Source of the DNA: Bacteroidales bacterium
Lineage (GTDB): Bacteria; Bacteroidota; Bacteroidia; Bacteroidales; UBA932
DNA: 64,000 nucleotides
Direction of reading: 5' to 3'
Assembly (NCBI GenBank): GCA_017554305.1
Contig: JAFZIN010000030.1
Coordinates: 124,001 to 188,000 of the forward strand
Part shown: positions 42,691 to 52,787 of the stretch, one piece after another
Layout of the letters: each line of letters starts with the position of its first letter
Numbering within the stretch: the stretch's first letter is position 1
Notes under the pieces: generated by a model
Told to the model about the DNA's origin: nothing
The model's input: the letters and a program-made list of their open reading frames with translations, nothing else
Databases searched by the model: none
Made by a program: the position numbers and the translations under genes

Positions 42691-45192
42691 ATGAATACAA
42701 AAGGGTTAGAACATAAGATAGGGTTCAACTTCATTAGAGAGAAGATTAAGGGACGCTGCTCCACCGCTTACGGACAGAAGCGGGCGGAGGAGGAGCCTTT
42801 TTCCTCTGATTTAAAGGAGATTGAAGAGCGTCTGCTCATTACGGAGGAGATGATGGAGATTGCTATGTTTGAGCCCAAGTTCCCTCAGGGCGGCTTTACA
42901 GACTGCACCCAGTTTCTGCCATCTTTGAGTAAAGAGTCCAGTTGCATCTCTCTGGAGAATATGAGAAGGCTCTTCTCCTTTATGGAGAATTTGAGGCAGA
43001 TTACCTCTTTCCTTCACTCCAGCAAGGAGGGTAAATACCCAACGCTCAAGAAGTTGGCTCAGCCTATTCAGTTCTTTCCGGCAATAGGGGCAAAGATAGA
43101 TTCCATACTGGACAAGAACGGAAGCATAAGAGATTCCGCTTCACCGGAACTGTTAAAGATATCTAAGGAACTCAACCAATATCAGAACTCCGTAAGCAAG
43201 AGAATAGAGAGCATTCTAAAGAAGGCAAAGGAGGATAAAATTGCAGATGAAGATGCGGGAGTTTCCGTAAGAGACGGCAAGATGCTCATTCCTGTAAACG
43301 CTCTGAGTAAGAGGAGTTTGCCGGGTATAGTGCAGGACGCATCCGCCAGCGGAAAGACCTTCTTTATTGAACCGATGGAGGTGGTTGAGATGAACAACAA
43401 GATACGCCGTCTGCAGTTTGAAAAACAGAGAGAGGTGGCCCGCATAATGATGGAGTTTACAGACTTCCTGCGCCCGTATCTTGCTGAACTTATGGAGGCT
43501 GCACGCTTTGTGGGAGAGGTGGACTTTATACGTTCAAAGGCGGAGTGTGCAAGAGGTATGGAGGCGGGAAGGCCAATTCTTTCAACAGACGGAACTCTTA
43601 AAATTGCAAAGGGAAGGCATCCGCTGTTGGAGGCCTCACTTGCAAAAGAGGGCAAGAAGGTTGTGCCTATTGACCTGGAACTCAATCCTTCCAAACATAT
43701 TCTTGTAATCTCCGGGCCTAACGCCGGAGGTAAGAGCGTGGCACTCAAGACGGTGGGGATACTGCAATACATGGTGCAGTGGGGAATGCCTGCAACCTGC
43801 TCACAGACAAGTGAGTTTCCGGTCTTTGAAAACATAATGATAGACATTGGAGACGAGCAGTCTCTGGAGAACGATCTGAGTACCTACAGTTCTCATCTTC
43901 TGAATATGAAGGATGTTCTCAAGTACTCCTCTTCACGTACGCTGGTTTTGATAGATGAGTTTGGAAGCGGAACGGAGCCGGCAGCGGGAGGCGCTATAGC
44001 TCAGACAATTCTGGAAGAGTTGGACAACAGAGGAACGTATGGAGTCATTACAACTCACTACACAAATCTGAAGGTTTATGCAGAAAGCGGCAAGGGTGTA
44101 GTAAACGGCGCAATGCTATTTGACAGCGCCAAAATTGCTCCGCTTTACAAACTGGAGATTGGCGTTCCGGGCAACTCCTTTGCCTTTGATCTTGCAAGAA
44201 AGATGGGCCTCTCTGAGCAGATTGTAAAGAGAGCGGAAGAAAAGGCTGGTGAGGAGTTTATAGACCTTGAAAAACAGCTCCGTACAATATCTCGCAACAG
44301 ACGCAAACTGGATGAAAAACTGGCCCGCATAAGAAATACGGACAAGACTCTGGAGTCTGTAACGGAGAAGTATTCCAAGGAACTTTCTGAGATTACAAAA
44401 CAGAAAAAGCAGATTATTGAGCAGGCCAAAGAGGAGGCGCGTCAGATAATTACAGAGGCAAACAAGAAGGTAGAATCTACAATTAAGAAAATTAAGGAGG
44501 CGCAGGCAGAAAGAGAGGCAACACTTAAGGCCCGCAAAGAACTTAAGAGTGTTGGTGAAGGACTTGAGAGTAAGGGCTCTACAGAGCAGGATAAAAAGAT
44601 TGAGGCTAAGATGAAATCTTTGCAGGAGAGGAAGGAGCGTCAGTTGGAAAGAAAGAAAAAACGCAAGGAGGCGGTAGTTGAAGAGCCTAAGCAGGAGGTT
44701 GTAAAACAGGAACTTGCACCGGGAGCAAAGGTAAAAGTTGAAGGCTCTAATCTTATGGGTGAGGTGATGCAGATTGAGGGCAAGTGGGTAACAATTTCAG
44801 TGGGAGACATTACCAGCCGCGTTAAAAAAGATGCGGTTACCGTTATATCTAACAAAGAGTTCAACAGTACTGCTGCTCAGAGCATTAAGACCTCTCAGAG
44901 AAGTTACTCCGTGCAGGTGGATGAGCAGATAAACCAGCGCAAACTCTCATTCAAAGATGAGATAGATATTAGAGGCGAGCGGTTGGACGAGGCACTACTG
45001 AGCGTATCAAGATTCCTTGATGATGCTACCCTGGTGGGGGCTCACAGAGTGAGAATCCTCCACGGAAAAGGAACAGGAGTCCTAAAAGAAGAGATACGCA
45101 AGTGGCTGAAAACCAACCCTTCGGTAAAGAGTTTCGGTGATGAGGATGTGCGTTTTGGCGGAGCGGGAATTACCGTTGTAGATATGGAGTAA
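42691..45192 (+). CDS. mutS2: Endonuclease MutS2
   Basis: An 833-residue MutS2. The core and lever regions lead to Walker A SGPNAGGKSVALKT (about residues 340-353) and Walker B TLVLIDEFGSGTEPAAGG (about 417-434), then a long coiled coil (about 525-665) and a C-terminal Smr nuclease domain with DIRGERLDEAL and HGKGTGVLKE. MutS2 restrains recombination or rescues collided ribosomes in different bacteria. The ATG at 42691 fits the family start MNTKGLEHKIGF. Its 3' end overlaps the convergent capA-like gene by 23 bases. Confidence 0.94.
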   Translation: MNTKGLEHKIGFNFIREKIKGRCSTAYGQKRAEEEPFSSDLKEIEERLLITEEMMEIAMFEPKFPQGGFTDCTQFLPSLSKESSCISLENMRRLFSFMENLRQITSFLHSSKEGKYPTLKKLAQPIQFFPAIGAKIDSILDKNGSIRDSASPELLKISKELNQYQNSVSKRIESILKKAKEDKIADEDAGVSVRDGKMLIPVNALSKRSLPGIVQDASASGKTFFIEPMEVVEMNNKIRRLQFEKQREVARIMMEFTDFLRPYLAELMEAARFVGEVDFIRSKAECARGMEAGRPILSTDGTLKIAKGRHPLLEASLAKEGKKVVPIDLELNPSKHILVISGPNAGGKSVALKTVGILQYMVQWGMPATCSQTSEFPVFENIMIDIGDEQSLENDLSTYSSHLLNMKDVLKYSSSRTLVLIDEFGSGTEPAAGGAIAQTILEELDNRGTYGVITTHYTNLKVYAESGKGVVNGAMLFDSAKIAPLYKLEIGVPGNSFAFDLARKMGLSEQIVKRAEEKAGEEFIDLEKQLRTISRNRRKLDEKLARIRNTDKTLESVTEKYSKELSEITKQKKQIIEQAKEEARQIITEANKKVESTIKKIKEAQAEREATLKARKELKSVGEGLESKGSTEQDKKIEAKMKSLQERKERQLERKKKRKEAVVEEPKQEVVKQELAPGAKVKVEGSNLMGEVMQIEGKWVTISVGDITSRVKKDAVTVISNKEFNSTAAQSIKTSQRSYSVQVDEQINQRKLSFKDEIDIRGERLDEALLSVSRFLDDATLVGAHRVRILHGKGTGVLKEEIRKWLKTNPSVKSFGDEDVRFGGAGITVVDME

Positions 45193-46231
45193 TGTTTCCC
45201 TCCTTATCTATCTTGAGCGCTCCGTTGTTCTTCATATCTTCCCTTGTAAGAGTTGCAATTTCTGCTGCCACAATGTTGGCTTCATCCTTAACGGGACCAA
45301 TTCCCTTCTGCTGAATAAAGGAGTGAATCTTTCCCTTTACAAAGGTGCCGTCCTTCTTTATTTTCACCTCAAAAACAGGGGCATAGCCGGTTTTCCCAGC
45401 AACGTTAATTCCGTAAGGCGTGCAGAAATTTCCCATGCTGTAGATTACCATTCTGTTCTTGTAAAGTTCACATCCGCGAACAACGTGTGGGCCGCTTCCT
45501 GCCACAATGTCTGCACCCAGGTCTATGCAGAAGCGGGCAAACTTTCTCAAATCTCCTCTGTTCTCACCCAAAAAAGTCTCCATTCCCTGAGGCAGATGTC
45601 TTTTGGCAACACCCTCCGCTCCGCCGTGGAAGAAGACTATAATCAGGTCTGCCTTGGCAGAATCCCTCAGGTTGGTTATGATTCTTTTAACCGTTGTAGA
45701 GTCCCAGGTCTTAAGGGTATAGGCGTTGTGACCAAAGGAGCAGATTCCCCACTTTACTCCGCTTCTTTCAATTACTGCGGAGTCTGCTCTTCCCTCCACG
45801 CCGCTGTACTTTATTCCTATTCTGTCAAGCACCTTTTCCGTGGAGTAGATGCCCTCATCATAGAAGTCTTTGGTGTGGTTGTTTGCAAGGTTCATATAGT
45901 GGAACCCTGCCTCCTTAAGCCTTGGTCCCCAGGCGGTTGGCATACGGAAAGAGTAGGCGTAACGTCCTGTTCCCTTGCGGGATTTTCCCCCTTCAAGAAA
46001 GACTCCCTCCAGATTTCCAAGAGAGAGGTCTGCACTTTTAAAGATATGACGGCAGGCGTCAAAGAGATTTTTTCCCTCGTTAGCCGGCAGCTGAACAACG
46101 GGGTAGGTTGTTCCCAACATAATGTCTCCGCACATTGCAACAGTGTAGAGAGTGTCTTTTTGAGCGCTCCAACCGGTTGAAAAAGAGGTTGTAAGCAAAA
46201 CTATCGCGATGGTTAGGCAGAATTTTTTCAT
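45170..46231 (-). CDS. CapA family metallophosphatase-fold protein (secreted)
   Basis: A 353-residue protein with signal peptide (MKKFCLTIAIVLLTTSFSTGWSA). The CapA/PgsA fold is shown by MCGDIMLGTTYP, LGNLEGVF, NLANNHTKDF, FFHGGAEG and GSGPHVVRG. CapA proteins belong to poly-gamma-glutamate synthesis loci, but here no capB or capC is present, so the role is open. It begins four bases after the metK stop, so it would be co-transcribed and share the metK leader. Confidence 0.88.
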   Translation of the reverse strand: MKKFCLTIAIVLLTTSFSTGWSAQKDTLYTVAMCGDIMLGTTYPVVQLPANEGKNLFDACRHIFKSADLSLGNLEGVFLEGGKSRKGTGRYAYSFRMPTAWGPRLKEAGFHYMNLANNHTKDFYDEGIYSTEKVLDRIGIKYSGVEGRADSAVIERSGVKWGICSFGHNAYTLKTWDSTTVKRIITNLRDSAKADLIIVFFHGGAEGVAKRHLPQGMETFLGENRGDLRKFARFCIDLGADIVAGSGPHVVRGCELYKNRMVIYSMGNFCTPYGINVAGKTGYAPVFEVKIKKDGTFVKGKIHSFIQQKGIGPVKDEANIVAAEIATLTREDMKNNGALKIDKEGNITPYLQR

Positions 46232-46235
46232 ACTC

Positions 46236-47501
46236 TTAAATACCAAAGTACTTCTTAATTTTTCCTGTTGCATCTAAAAGCTCCCAGCTGAAGAACTGAA
46301 CGGTCTTTTTCACTTTTTTGCCGTTTCTGATGAGCGTAACTTCTTTTGTATAAGGCTTTCTGCCCATGTGACCATACGCTGCGCACGGCTCGTAGATTGG
46401 GTTCTTCAATCCAAGTTTCTCTATGATTTTTGCAGGACGGAGATCAAAAATTTTTCCCACAGCCTCTGCTATTTGCCCATCGCTGAGCTTCTTACCATTC
46501 TTTATCACCTTAGAAGTGCCAAAGGTGTTAATAAAGATGGAGAGGGGTTTTGCAACTCCAATGGCGTAGGAAATCTGAATCTGTACTTCATCTGCAACCC
46601 CTGCAGCAACCAGATTCTTAGCTATATAGCGTGCTGCATACGCTGCGGAACGGTCTACCTTGCTTGGGTCTTTTCCGCTGAGGGCTCCGCCGCCGTGAGC
46701 TCCTCTTCCGCCGTAGGTATCTACAATGATTTTACGTCCGGTAAGGCCGGTGTCTCCGTGAGGTCCGCCAATGACAAACTTGCCGGTTGGGTTTACGTAA
46801 AGCTTGTAATTGGTTGCAAAGAGGGCTTTTATATTCTCCGGCATATTCTTGAGCATCATTGGGATTACAATGTTCTGAACATCTGAGCGGATCTTCTTCT
46901 GCATTGCGGCATCCTTGTCAAACTCATCATGCTGGGTGGAGAGAACAATAGTGTGAACTCTAAGCGGTTGCTTGTTGTCTGAGTACTCAATGGTGAACTG
47001 GCTCTTTGCATCGGGACGCAGGTAAGGCATCAGCTTAGTGTTCTTTCTGATATGCACAAGGGTGAGCAAAAGGTTGTGGGAGAGCCAGATAGGGAGCGGC
47101 ATAAAATCCTCGGTCTCACGGCAGGCGTAGCCGAACATGATTCCCTGGTCTCCTGCCCCCTGGTCCTCCGCCTTCTTTCTCTCAACTCCGCGATTGATAT
47201 CCTGACTCTGCTCGTGCAGTGCGGAGAGGATTCCGCAGGAGTTGCCGTCAAACATATACTCGCTCTTGTTGTAACCTATGCGGTTAATGACTCCGCGGGC
47301 TACCTGCTGTATGTCTACATACGCATCTGAGCGTACCTCGCCGCCTATCACGGCCAGTCCGGTACTTACAAAAGTTTCGCAGGCCACCTTGCTTTGAGGG
47401 TCCTGACGTAAGAATTCATCCAATATAGCATCTGAAATCTGATCCGCAACCTTATCCGGATGTCCCTCGGAGACAGATTCAGAAGTAAATAAATAAGCCA
47501 T
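46236..47501 (-). CDS. metK: S-adenosylmethionine synthetase
   Basis: A 421-residue MetK, making SAM from ATP and methionine. [18 protein letters not shown] at the N-terminus, the MFGYACRET hexapeptide region and the [23 protein letters not shown]-loop are intact. The ATG at 47501 is preferred; longer frames run into the leader. The leader holds a SAM-II-like aptamer (47583-47637) and a hairpin adjoining the start codon (47504-47530), so expression is probably repressed by SAM. Confidence 0.96.
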   Translation of the reverse strand: MAYLFTSESVSEGHPDKVADQISDAILDEFLRQDPQSKVACETFVSTGLAVIGGEVRSDAYVDIQQVARGVINRIGYNKSEYMFDGNSCGILSALHEQSQDINRGVERKKAEDQGAGDQGIMFGYACRETEDFMPLPIWLSHNLLLTLVHIRKNTKLMPYLRPDAKSQFTIEYSDNKQPLRVHTIVLSTQHDEFDKDAAMQKKIRSDVQNIVIPMMLKNMPENIKALFATNYKLYVNPTGKFVIGGPHGDTGLTGRKIIVDTYGGRGAHGGGALSGKDPSKVDRSAAYAARYIAKNLVAAGVADEVQIQISYAIGVAKPLSIFINTFGTSKVIKNGKKLSDGQIAEAVGKIFDLRPAKIIEKLGLKNPIYEPCAAYGHMGRKPYTKEVTLIRNGKKVKKTVQFFSWELLDATGKIKKYFGI

Positions 47502-47503
47502 AA

Positions 47504-47530
47504 CTAAATAGTTTAAAATTAAACATTTAG
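47504..47530 (-). promoter_or_regulatory. Hairpin next to metK start codon
   Basis: CTAAATGTTTAA and TTAAACTATTTAG on the minus strand form a 12-pair stem with one bulge, ending two bases before the ATG. It could occlude the ribosome and serve as the switch's output stage. Confidence 0.6.
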
Positions 47531-47582
47531 TGTAAGAGTTTGACTTGTGTGCATCTGGGAAGGGAGGGCGGAAGGGCCTGTC

Positions 47583-47637
47583 CGATCGTTTTAGCATTTT
47601 TTAGCGTGGTTGCAAGCAGTCAAATCTTTCCACTGTG
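47583..47637 (-). ncRNA. SAM-II-like riboswitch upstream of metK
   Basis: On the minus strand GTGG (P1 5' arm), AAAGATTTGACTGCTTGCAA (loop with the SAM-II GATTT-ACxG-TTGCAA features), CCAC (P1 3' arm), then a TAAA-AATGCTAAAA tail as in SAM-II (metA) aptamers. It begins about ten bases after the predicted transcription start and precedes a SAM synthetase gene, the expected target. The P1 is only four clean pairs. No search was run. Confidence 0.7.
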
Positions 47638-47652
47638 TATACAATTCGGCGG

Positions 47653-47660
47653 CAAAAGTA
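47653..47660 (-). promoter_or_regulatory. -7 box of metK
   Basis: Minus-strand TACTTTTG with a TTG about 20 bases upstream. The leader would be about 145 bases, long for this genome, as expected for a riboswitch. Confidence 0.6.
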
Positions 47661-47753
47661 TGACAAAAATATCAACAAAGCAAGTGTTAATAAAATAGTG
47701 TGAAAAAGGGGTGTTTTTCATATTATTTAATTGGTTATGTTTTGGAGTTTTTC

Positions 47754-47761
47754 TATTTTCG
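47754..47761 (+). promoter_or_regulatory. Possible -7 box of TonB-dependent receptor gene
   Basis: TATTTTCG, a one-base variant of the usual box, 40 bases before the ATG at 47802. The longer in-frame start at 47700 lies upstream of it and lacks a signal peptide. Confidence 0.4.
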
Positions 47762-47801
47762 CTCGCGGAAAAAATTTACAAAACCTATAATTAAATTTTT
47801 T

Positions 47802-50800
47802 ATGAGAAAAACAATCAAACTGCTTACTCTTGCCGTTCTGGCTATGTTTGTGACAGTAAGTGCTTTTGCACAGGTTACAACATCTTCTATGAGTGGTAAG
47901 GTAAGCGAAAAGAACGGAACTGCAGTTGTAGGTGCAACTATCATTGCAACTCACACTCCTTCCGGAACTAAGTACTATGCAACTACCGATAACAACGGTA
48001 ACTACCGCATTATGAACATGCGTGTAGGTGGTCCTTACGAGGTTGAGGCTTCTCTTCTCGGTTACGGTAATGCAAAGAGCGGAGACGCTTACCTGAAATT
48101 GGGTGAGAACTTTGTTCGCAACATTACAATGAACGAGGAGGCTGTGGCTTTGGACGCTATTGTGGTTTCCGGCGGCGTTGTAAACCCAATGCTCAACTCT
48201 GATAAGAACGGTGCTTCCACTAACGTAAGTTCTGCACAGCTTCGTCAGCTTCCATCTATCAGCAGAGGTATTACAGACTTCACCAAGTTGACTCCTCAGG
48301 CTAACGGAACTTCCTTTGGCGGTAGAGATAACAGAATGAACACTGTTACCATTGACGGTGCTGCTTTCAACAATAACTTTGGTCTTAGCACCACTCAGAT
48401 TCTTCCTGGTGGTCAGGCACAGCCTATTGCTTTGGACGCTATTGAGGAAATTACCGTTAACCTTGCTCCTTACGATATTCGTCAGAGCCAGTTTACAGGT
48501 GCTTCCATCAACGCTGTTACAAAGAGCGGTACTAACAGATTCTCCGGTTCCGTTTACACTTATCTCCGTCCTAAATCCTTCACAGGTAATAAGGTAGGTG
48601 ATAACAAAGTAGCAGGTGCTCATGATTCCAACGCTCAGACCTACGGTGTTACTTTAGGCGGTCCTATTGTAAAGGATAAACTCTTCTTCTTTGTAAGCGG
48701 TGAGTATGAGAAATCATCCACTCCTTCAGGAGCTTGGGAGCCTAGCACAAATGGTGTTGCAGATGCAGCTACAAAGACTTCAAGAACTTTGGTAAATGAT
48801 CTTCAGAAGATGCATGATTACCTCCTCAATACTTACCAGTATGAGGCAGGTGCATATCAGAACTTTGGCAACTTCTCAACCAAGAACCACAAGATTCTTG
48901 CAAGATTGGACTGGAACATCAACAAGAGCAACAAGTTCACTGTAAGATACAACGAGGTAATTGGTACTAACAACGTTCTTACCAACGCTACTTCTGCTCC
49001 TAACCCAAGAGGTTCCGGAAGAAGCTCCGCTAAGTCTGTTGCTTTTGCAAACTCCTGGTACGGATTTGAGAACACAGTTAGAAGTATCACAGCCGAGTTG
49101 AACTCTAACTGGGGCAAGGTTTCCAACAACTTCCTTGCATCTTACACAATGATTGAGGATAAGAGAACTTCTCCAAGTACTGTATTCCCATTCGTTGATA
49201 TCTACAAAGACGGTGACCAGTACATGTGCTTTGGTTATGAGCTCTTTACTTACAACAACGATGTAAAGAACAACACCCTTTCTATTAAGGATAACCTTTC
49301 ATTCAACCTTGGTTCTCACAACATTACAGTAGGTGCAAGCTTTGACCGTCTCTACTTCTCAAACGCTTATATGAGAGAGGGAACTTCTTACTACCGTTAT
49401 GATTACAACAACACTAAGGACCCTGCAACAGGCATCACTTACGCAAACGGTATGGACGCTTTCTATGCAAACGCAACTCCTACCGCATTTGCAGTTCAGT
49501 ATGCTTACAATGACGGCGAGGTTCCTGCAGTTGAGTTGGCATTCGGTATGGCAGCTCTCTATGCTCAGGATGAGTTCAAAGCTTCTGACAACTTCAAACT
49601 CACTTACGGTGTAAGAGCAGAGCTTCCTATCTACCTTAACAAGCTTGATACTAATGCTGAGGTAGACGCATTCAAGTTCAACAAGTGGGACAACAACTGG
49701 AGAAACCACTATCAGGTAGGCCAGAAGGCAGAGAAGAACTACAGCATTGAGTCTGGCAAGTGGCCTAAGGCTAAGGTTCAGTTCTCACCAAGAGTTGGTT
49801 TCAACTGGGATGTTAAGGGTGACCGTTCACTCCAGGTTCGTGGAGGTACAGGTCTCTTCTCCGGATTCCTTCCATTCGTATGGTACACCAACCAGCCTAA
49901 CGGTTCCGGTATGGTTCAGTCTCCTGAGGTTACCATTACCAACATCAACACTCTTGCTACTAACGGTATAAAGTTCAACCCAGACTTCCGTCAGCAGATT
50001 AAGAACCATCCAACTCTTCTCCCTACAACCCCTGGTAAACTTCCTAACAGCCCTGCACTTTGCGAGGTTGCTAAGAACTTTAAGATGCCTCAGGTTTGGA
50101 GAAGTAACATTGCAGTTGACGTAGAACTCCCTTGGAACATGGTATTTACATTGGAGGAGATCTTCACAAAGGATATCAATGCAGTTATGCAGAAGAATAT
50201 CAACATGGAGTATCCTGCAGGTTACTATTCCGGTTCAGATCCTCGTCCTTACTGGACAACTACAAAGATCAACAGCAACGTTGGTAGCGCTATGCTCCTT
50301 ACCAACACTCATAAGGGCTTCCAGAACTCTCTCACTGCTCAGCTCACAAAGAACGCCAGCAGAGGTCTTTCCGGTAGCATTGCTTACACTTACACAGTTG
50401 CTAAGGACGTAACTTCCAACCCTGGTTCTACTGCAGCTTCTGCATGGAGCTCCAACCCTGTAAACTCTTACCTCAATGACCCTGAGCTTGCAGCATCTAA
50501 CTTTGCTGTTCCTCACAGAATTGTAGGTAACCTCTCTTACAGATTTGAGTGGCTCAACCACCTTGCAACCACCGTATCTCTCCTCTACACCGGAAGTGCA
50601 CAGGGAAGATGCAACTGGACATACTCTAATGATATGAACAAGGATGGTTACACTGCAGATATGATGTACATTCCTCTGAATGCTTCTGACATTAAGTTTG
50701 TAGACGCAACTTACAGCTGGACAGACGGTAACGGTAAGAAAGTTAACGTTCTTGTTCCTGCTGCTCGTCAGGCTGAGGCATTCTGGCAGTTGGTTGAGGG

Positions 50801-51206
50801 CAACTCTTACCTCCGCAGCCACAAAGGACAGGTTGCTAAGAGATTCGGTTATGTTGCTCCTTGGCACAACAGATGGGACTTCAAGTTTATGCAGGATATC
50901 TTCACCAACATTGGTGGCAGAAGATACACCATTCAGGCTAGCTTGGATATCATCAACGTTGGTAACCTTCTTAACAAGAACTGGGGCGCTTACAGAAGCA
51001 TGGCTTCTCAGAGCTATGACAACCTCCGCCCTCTTACCTTCGTTAACAACAACGGTGGAATTCCTTCATATAAGTTGAATGCCAGCGCAACAGCTAACGA
51101 TCCTAACAGCGTTGTAGACAACTTCCTCAACGCAAACTCCTGGAAGAAGACTGCTTCTACAAGCTCAACTTGGGGAATGCTCCTCGGTGTTAGATTCATA
51201 TTCTAA
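47802..51206 (+). CDS. Oar-like TonB-dependent outer-membrane receptor
   Basis: A 1134-residue protein: signal peptide (MRKTIKLLTLAVLAMFVTVSAFAQ), a carboxypeptidase-regulatory-like domain (about residues 25-110, SGKVSEKNGTAVVGATIIATH), a plug (about 115-230, RGITDFTKLTPQANGTSFGGRDNR) and a large beta barrel ending in LLGVRFIF with the terminal aromatic. The plug and GLYAQDEFK-type barrel strands place it with Oar-type receptors rather than SusC; no SusD partner follows. Codon use (many GCT/AAC/GGT) suggests strong expression. A terminator follows. Ligand unknown. Confidence 0.9.
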   Translation: MRKTIKLLTLAVLAMFVTVSAFAQVTTSSMSGKVSEKNGTAVVGATIIATHTPSGTKYYATTDNNGNYRIMNMRVGGPYEVEASLLGYGNAKSGDAYLKLGENFVRNITMNEEAVALDAIVVSGGVVNPMLNSDKNGASTNVSSAQLRQLPSISRGITDFTKLTPQANGTSFGGRDNRMNTVTIDGAAFNNNFGLSTTQILPGGQAQPIALDAIEEITVNLAPYDIRQSQFTGASINAVTKSGTNRFSGSVYTYLRPKSFTGNKVGDNKVAGAHDSNAQTYGVTLGGPIVKDKLFFFVSGEYEKSSTPSGAWEPSTNGVADAATKTSRTLVNDLQKMHDYLLNTYQYEAGAYQNFGNFSTKNHKILARLDWNINKSNKFTVRYNEVIGTNNVLTNATSAPNPRGSGRSSAKSVAFANSWYGFENTVRSITAELNSNWGKVSNNFLASYTMIEDKRTSPSTVFPFVDIYKDGDQYMCFGYELFTYNNDVKNNTLSIKDNLSFNLGSHNITVGASFDRLYFSNAYMREGTSYYRYDYNNTKDPATGITYANGMDAFYANATPTAFAVQYAYNDGEVPAVELAFGMAALYAQDEFKASDNFKLTYGVRAELPIYLNKLDTNAEVDAFKFNKWDNNWRNHYQVGQKAEKNYSIESGKWPKAKVQFSPRVGFNWDVKGDRSLQVRGGTGLFSGFLPFVWYTNQPNGSGMVQSPEVTITNINTLATNGIKFNPDFRQQIKNHPTLLPTTPGKLPNSPALCEVAKNFKMPQVWRSNIAVDVELPWNMVFTLEEIFTKDINAVMQKNINMEYPAGYYSGSDPRPYWTTTKINSNVGSAMLLTNTHKGFQNSLTAQLTKNASRGLSGSIAYTYTVAKDVTSNPGSTAASAWSSNPVNSYLNDPELAASNFAVPHRIVGNLSYRFEWLNHLATTVSLLYTGSAQGRCNWTYSNDMNKDGYTADMMYIPLNASDIKFVDATYSWTDGNGKKVNVLVPAARQAEAFWQLVEGNSYLRSHKGQVAKRFGYVAPWHNRWDFKFMQDIFTNIGGRRYTIQASLDIINVGNLLNKNWGAYRSMASQSYDNLRPLTFVNNNGGIPSYKLNASATANDPNSVVDNFLNANSWKKTASTSSTWGMLLGVRFIF

Positions 51207-51250
51207 TCCGAACGCAACCGGCTTGTCTGCAAACCGCAGCAAGTCCGCAA

Positions 51251-51285
51251 ATAAAAAAGGGAGACCAAACGGTCTCCTTTTTTTA
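51251..51285. terminator. Bidirectional intrinsic terminator
   Basis: AAAAAAGGGAGACC-AAAC-GGTCTCCTTTTTTT between the convergent receptor and esterase genes; runs on both sides allow use on either strand. Confidence 0.85.
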
Positions 51286-51325
51286 TGCCCTAGCGGGATT
51301 ATTTCACCCCCGCGTTTTATGGGTG

Positions 51326-52084
51326 TTATCTTTTTTTGCTCTTGGAGAACATCCAGGACATGAAGTCAGGCATCTCAAAGGCCTTCCACCAGCAGACGTG
51401 GCCGCAGCCCGGGAATTCGTGGTAACGGACATCAGCACCGGTAGCCTTAAGGGCGCGGTAGGCATCTCTTGAACCGGAAACAGGTACGGCAGGGTCGCTG
51501 TCACCGTGGTAAAGGCTCCAGGACACACCTTCAAAGTTTCCCAATCTCTCCGGGTTAATGTCTCCGCAGATTGGAACTGCAGCGGCAAAGATATCCGGAT
51601 GGCGGGCCACTGCATCAAATGCTCCAATGCCTCCCATAGACATTCCATAGATATAGACTCTATTGGGGTCAACATCCGGGCGTTGCAGGAATAGATGAAC
51701 GAGTTCCATTACCTCCTTCATCATTCTGCTCTCCGGGTAGTCTTTTGGAAAATCGTATGAACCGGGGCTCTTGTCAAAGGCCCAGGTACGGCCTTCCGGG
51801 CATTGAGGAACTATGACAAAGCAAGGATAATCCTCTCGGTTACAAGGGTTTTGAAACATCTGTGCGCCAAAAGTTGTCCTTTCATTGTCATTGCCGCGCT
51901 CACCGGAAGTGTGCAGGTAAAGAACAAGTGGATACTTTTCTATACTCTTCACCTTTTCCGGAGTAAGATAACGGTAAAGCAGAGTGTCTCCGTTTGTACA
52001 GATAAGTTTTCCGTATTCGTAAGATTGCGCTTTCAGAGTCAGAACAGACAATAATGAAAGCAAAAGAAGAGTCCAACGTTTCAT
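51326..52084 (-). CDS. Secreted alpha/beta-hydrolase esterase
   Basis: A 252-residue hydrolase with signal peptide (MKRWTLLLLSLLSVLTLKAQ). Nucleophile elbow GMSMGGIGA (Ser about residue 152), Asp in YHGDSDPAVPV (about 197) and His in PGCGHVCWW (about 228) form the triad. It resembles the phospholipase/carboxylesterase and CE1-like esterases that release acyl or feruloyl groups from polysaccharides. It lies 38 bases after the small barrel gene on the same strand. Confidence 0.82.
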   Translation of the reverse strand: MKRWTLLLLSLLSVLTLKAQSYEYGKLICTNGDTLLYRYLTPEKVKSIEKYPLVLYLHTSGERGNDNERTTFGAQMFQNPCNREDYPCFVIVPQCPEGRTWAFDKSPGSYDFPKDYPESRMMKEVMELVHLFLQRPDVDPNRVYIYGMSMGGIGAFDAVARHPDIFAAAVPICGDINPERLGNFEGVSWSLYHGDSDPAVPVSGSRDAYRALKATGADVRYHEFPGCGHVCWWKAFEMPDFMSWMFSKSKKR

Positions 52085-52122
52085 ATAAAGAAGCTTTGGT
52101 AATGTTATACAAAAAAACTTGG

Positions 52123-52773
52123 CTAAAATAGATAGCCAACGGATATCAGAATGTTCCTGCTCTTGGCATGATAAGGCAGTGCGCCCATACTTGGCAATCC
52201 GTGATTGTATCCTATGCCTGCTGTAATCCTATTAAACTCCGCGCCAATATATCCGCTTAATCCAACATCCACCCTGTTACATCCAAAGGTGTCCCTGTTA
52301 TCAGTATCGTAGTATTGTCCTGAGTTTCTCTTATCTTGACTGTCTTTCCACTTGCCGAACAGGCCACAAGCCCCAAATAATCCCAGTTCAGCCTTGAGGG
52401 CAAAATCATTATTAATCTTGAATTTATAACCAAGACGGAATGGAAAGTCTATGCTCCATGCACGGGCTTCAATGCCCTTATAATACCTGTACACACTGGA
52501 ACATTTATATCCTTTTCCGGAAAATGCCAAACCCATCGCTGCATAAAACATGTCGTCTTTGAGATTGACATTTATAGGAAAGAAGGCCCTAATTCCTAAA
52601 TGTCCAGTGAGAATCATATCTGAAGTTCCTTTTGTTTGCTCATAAGAGAAACTGGACGGATAGGTAATATAAGGCAAGGAAACGCCACCAAATACCTCAT
52701 ATTTAAAATCTTGAGAATAAGAAAGGGCTGAAGATAAAACAAATAGAATAGAAATAAAAGCAAGTTTTTTCAT
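52123..52773 (-). CDS. Outer-membrane beta-barrel protein (PorT/OMP_b-brl type)
   Basis: A 216-residue protein with signal peptide (MKKLAFISILFVLSSALSYS) and alternating beta strands ending in ISVGYLF with a C-terminal Phe, typical of small Bacteroidetes barrels. The ATG at 52773 is chosen because a longer frame runs into tRNA-Leu(TAA). No specific function can be given. Confidence 0.75.
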   Translation of the reverse strand: MKKLAFISILFVLSSALSYSQDFKYEVFGGVSLPYITYPSSFSYEQTKGTSDMILTGHLGIRAFFPINVNLKDDMFYAAMGLAFSGKGYKCSSVYRYYKGIEARAWSIDFPFRLGYKFKINNDFALKAELGLFGACGLFGKWKDSQDKRNSGQYYDTDNRDTFGCNRVDVGLSGYIGAEFNRITAGIGYNHGLPSMGALPYHAKSRNILISVGYLF

Positions 52774-52787
52774 ATCTGTGTTTTTTG

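Noticed and set aside
47502..47580. Intrinsic terminator as riboswitch output
   Set aside because: The hairpin near the metK start lacks a T tract on the coding strand, so control at translation is more likely.
47727..48623. 298-codon minus-strand open frame
   Set aside because: Opposite the Oar-like receptor; Ser/Val/Asn-rich product is an artefact of the coding strand's codon bias.
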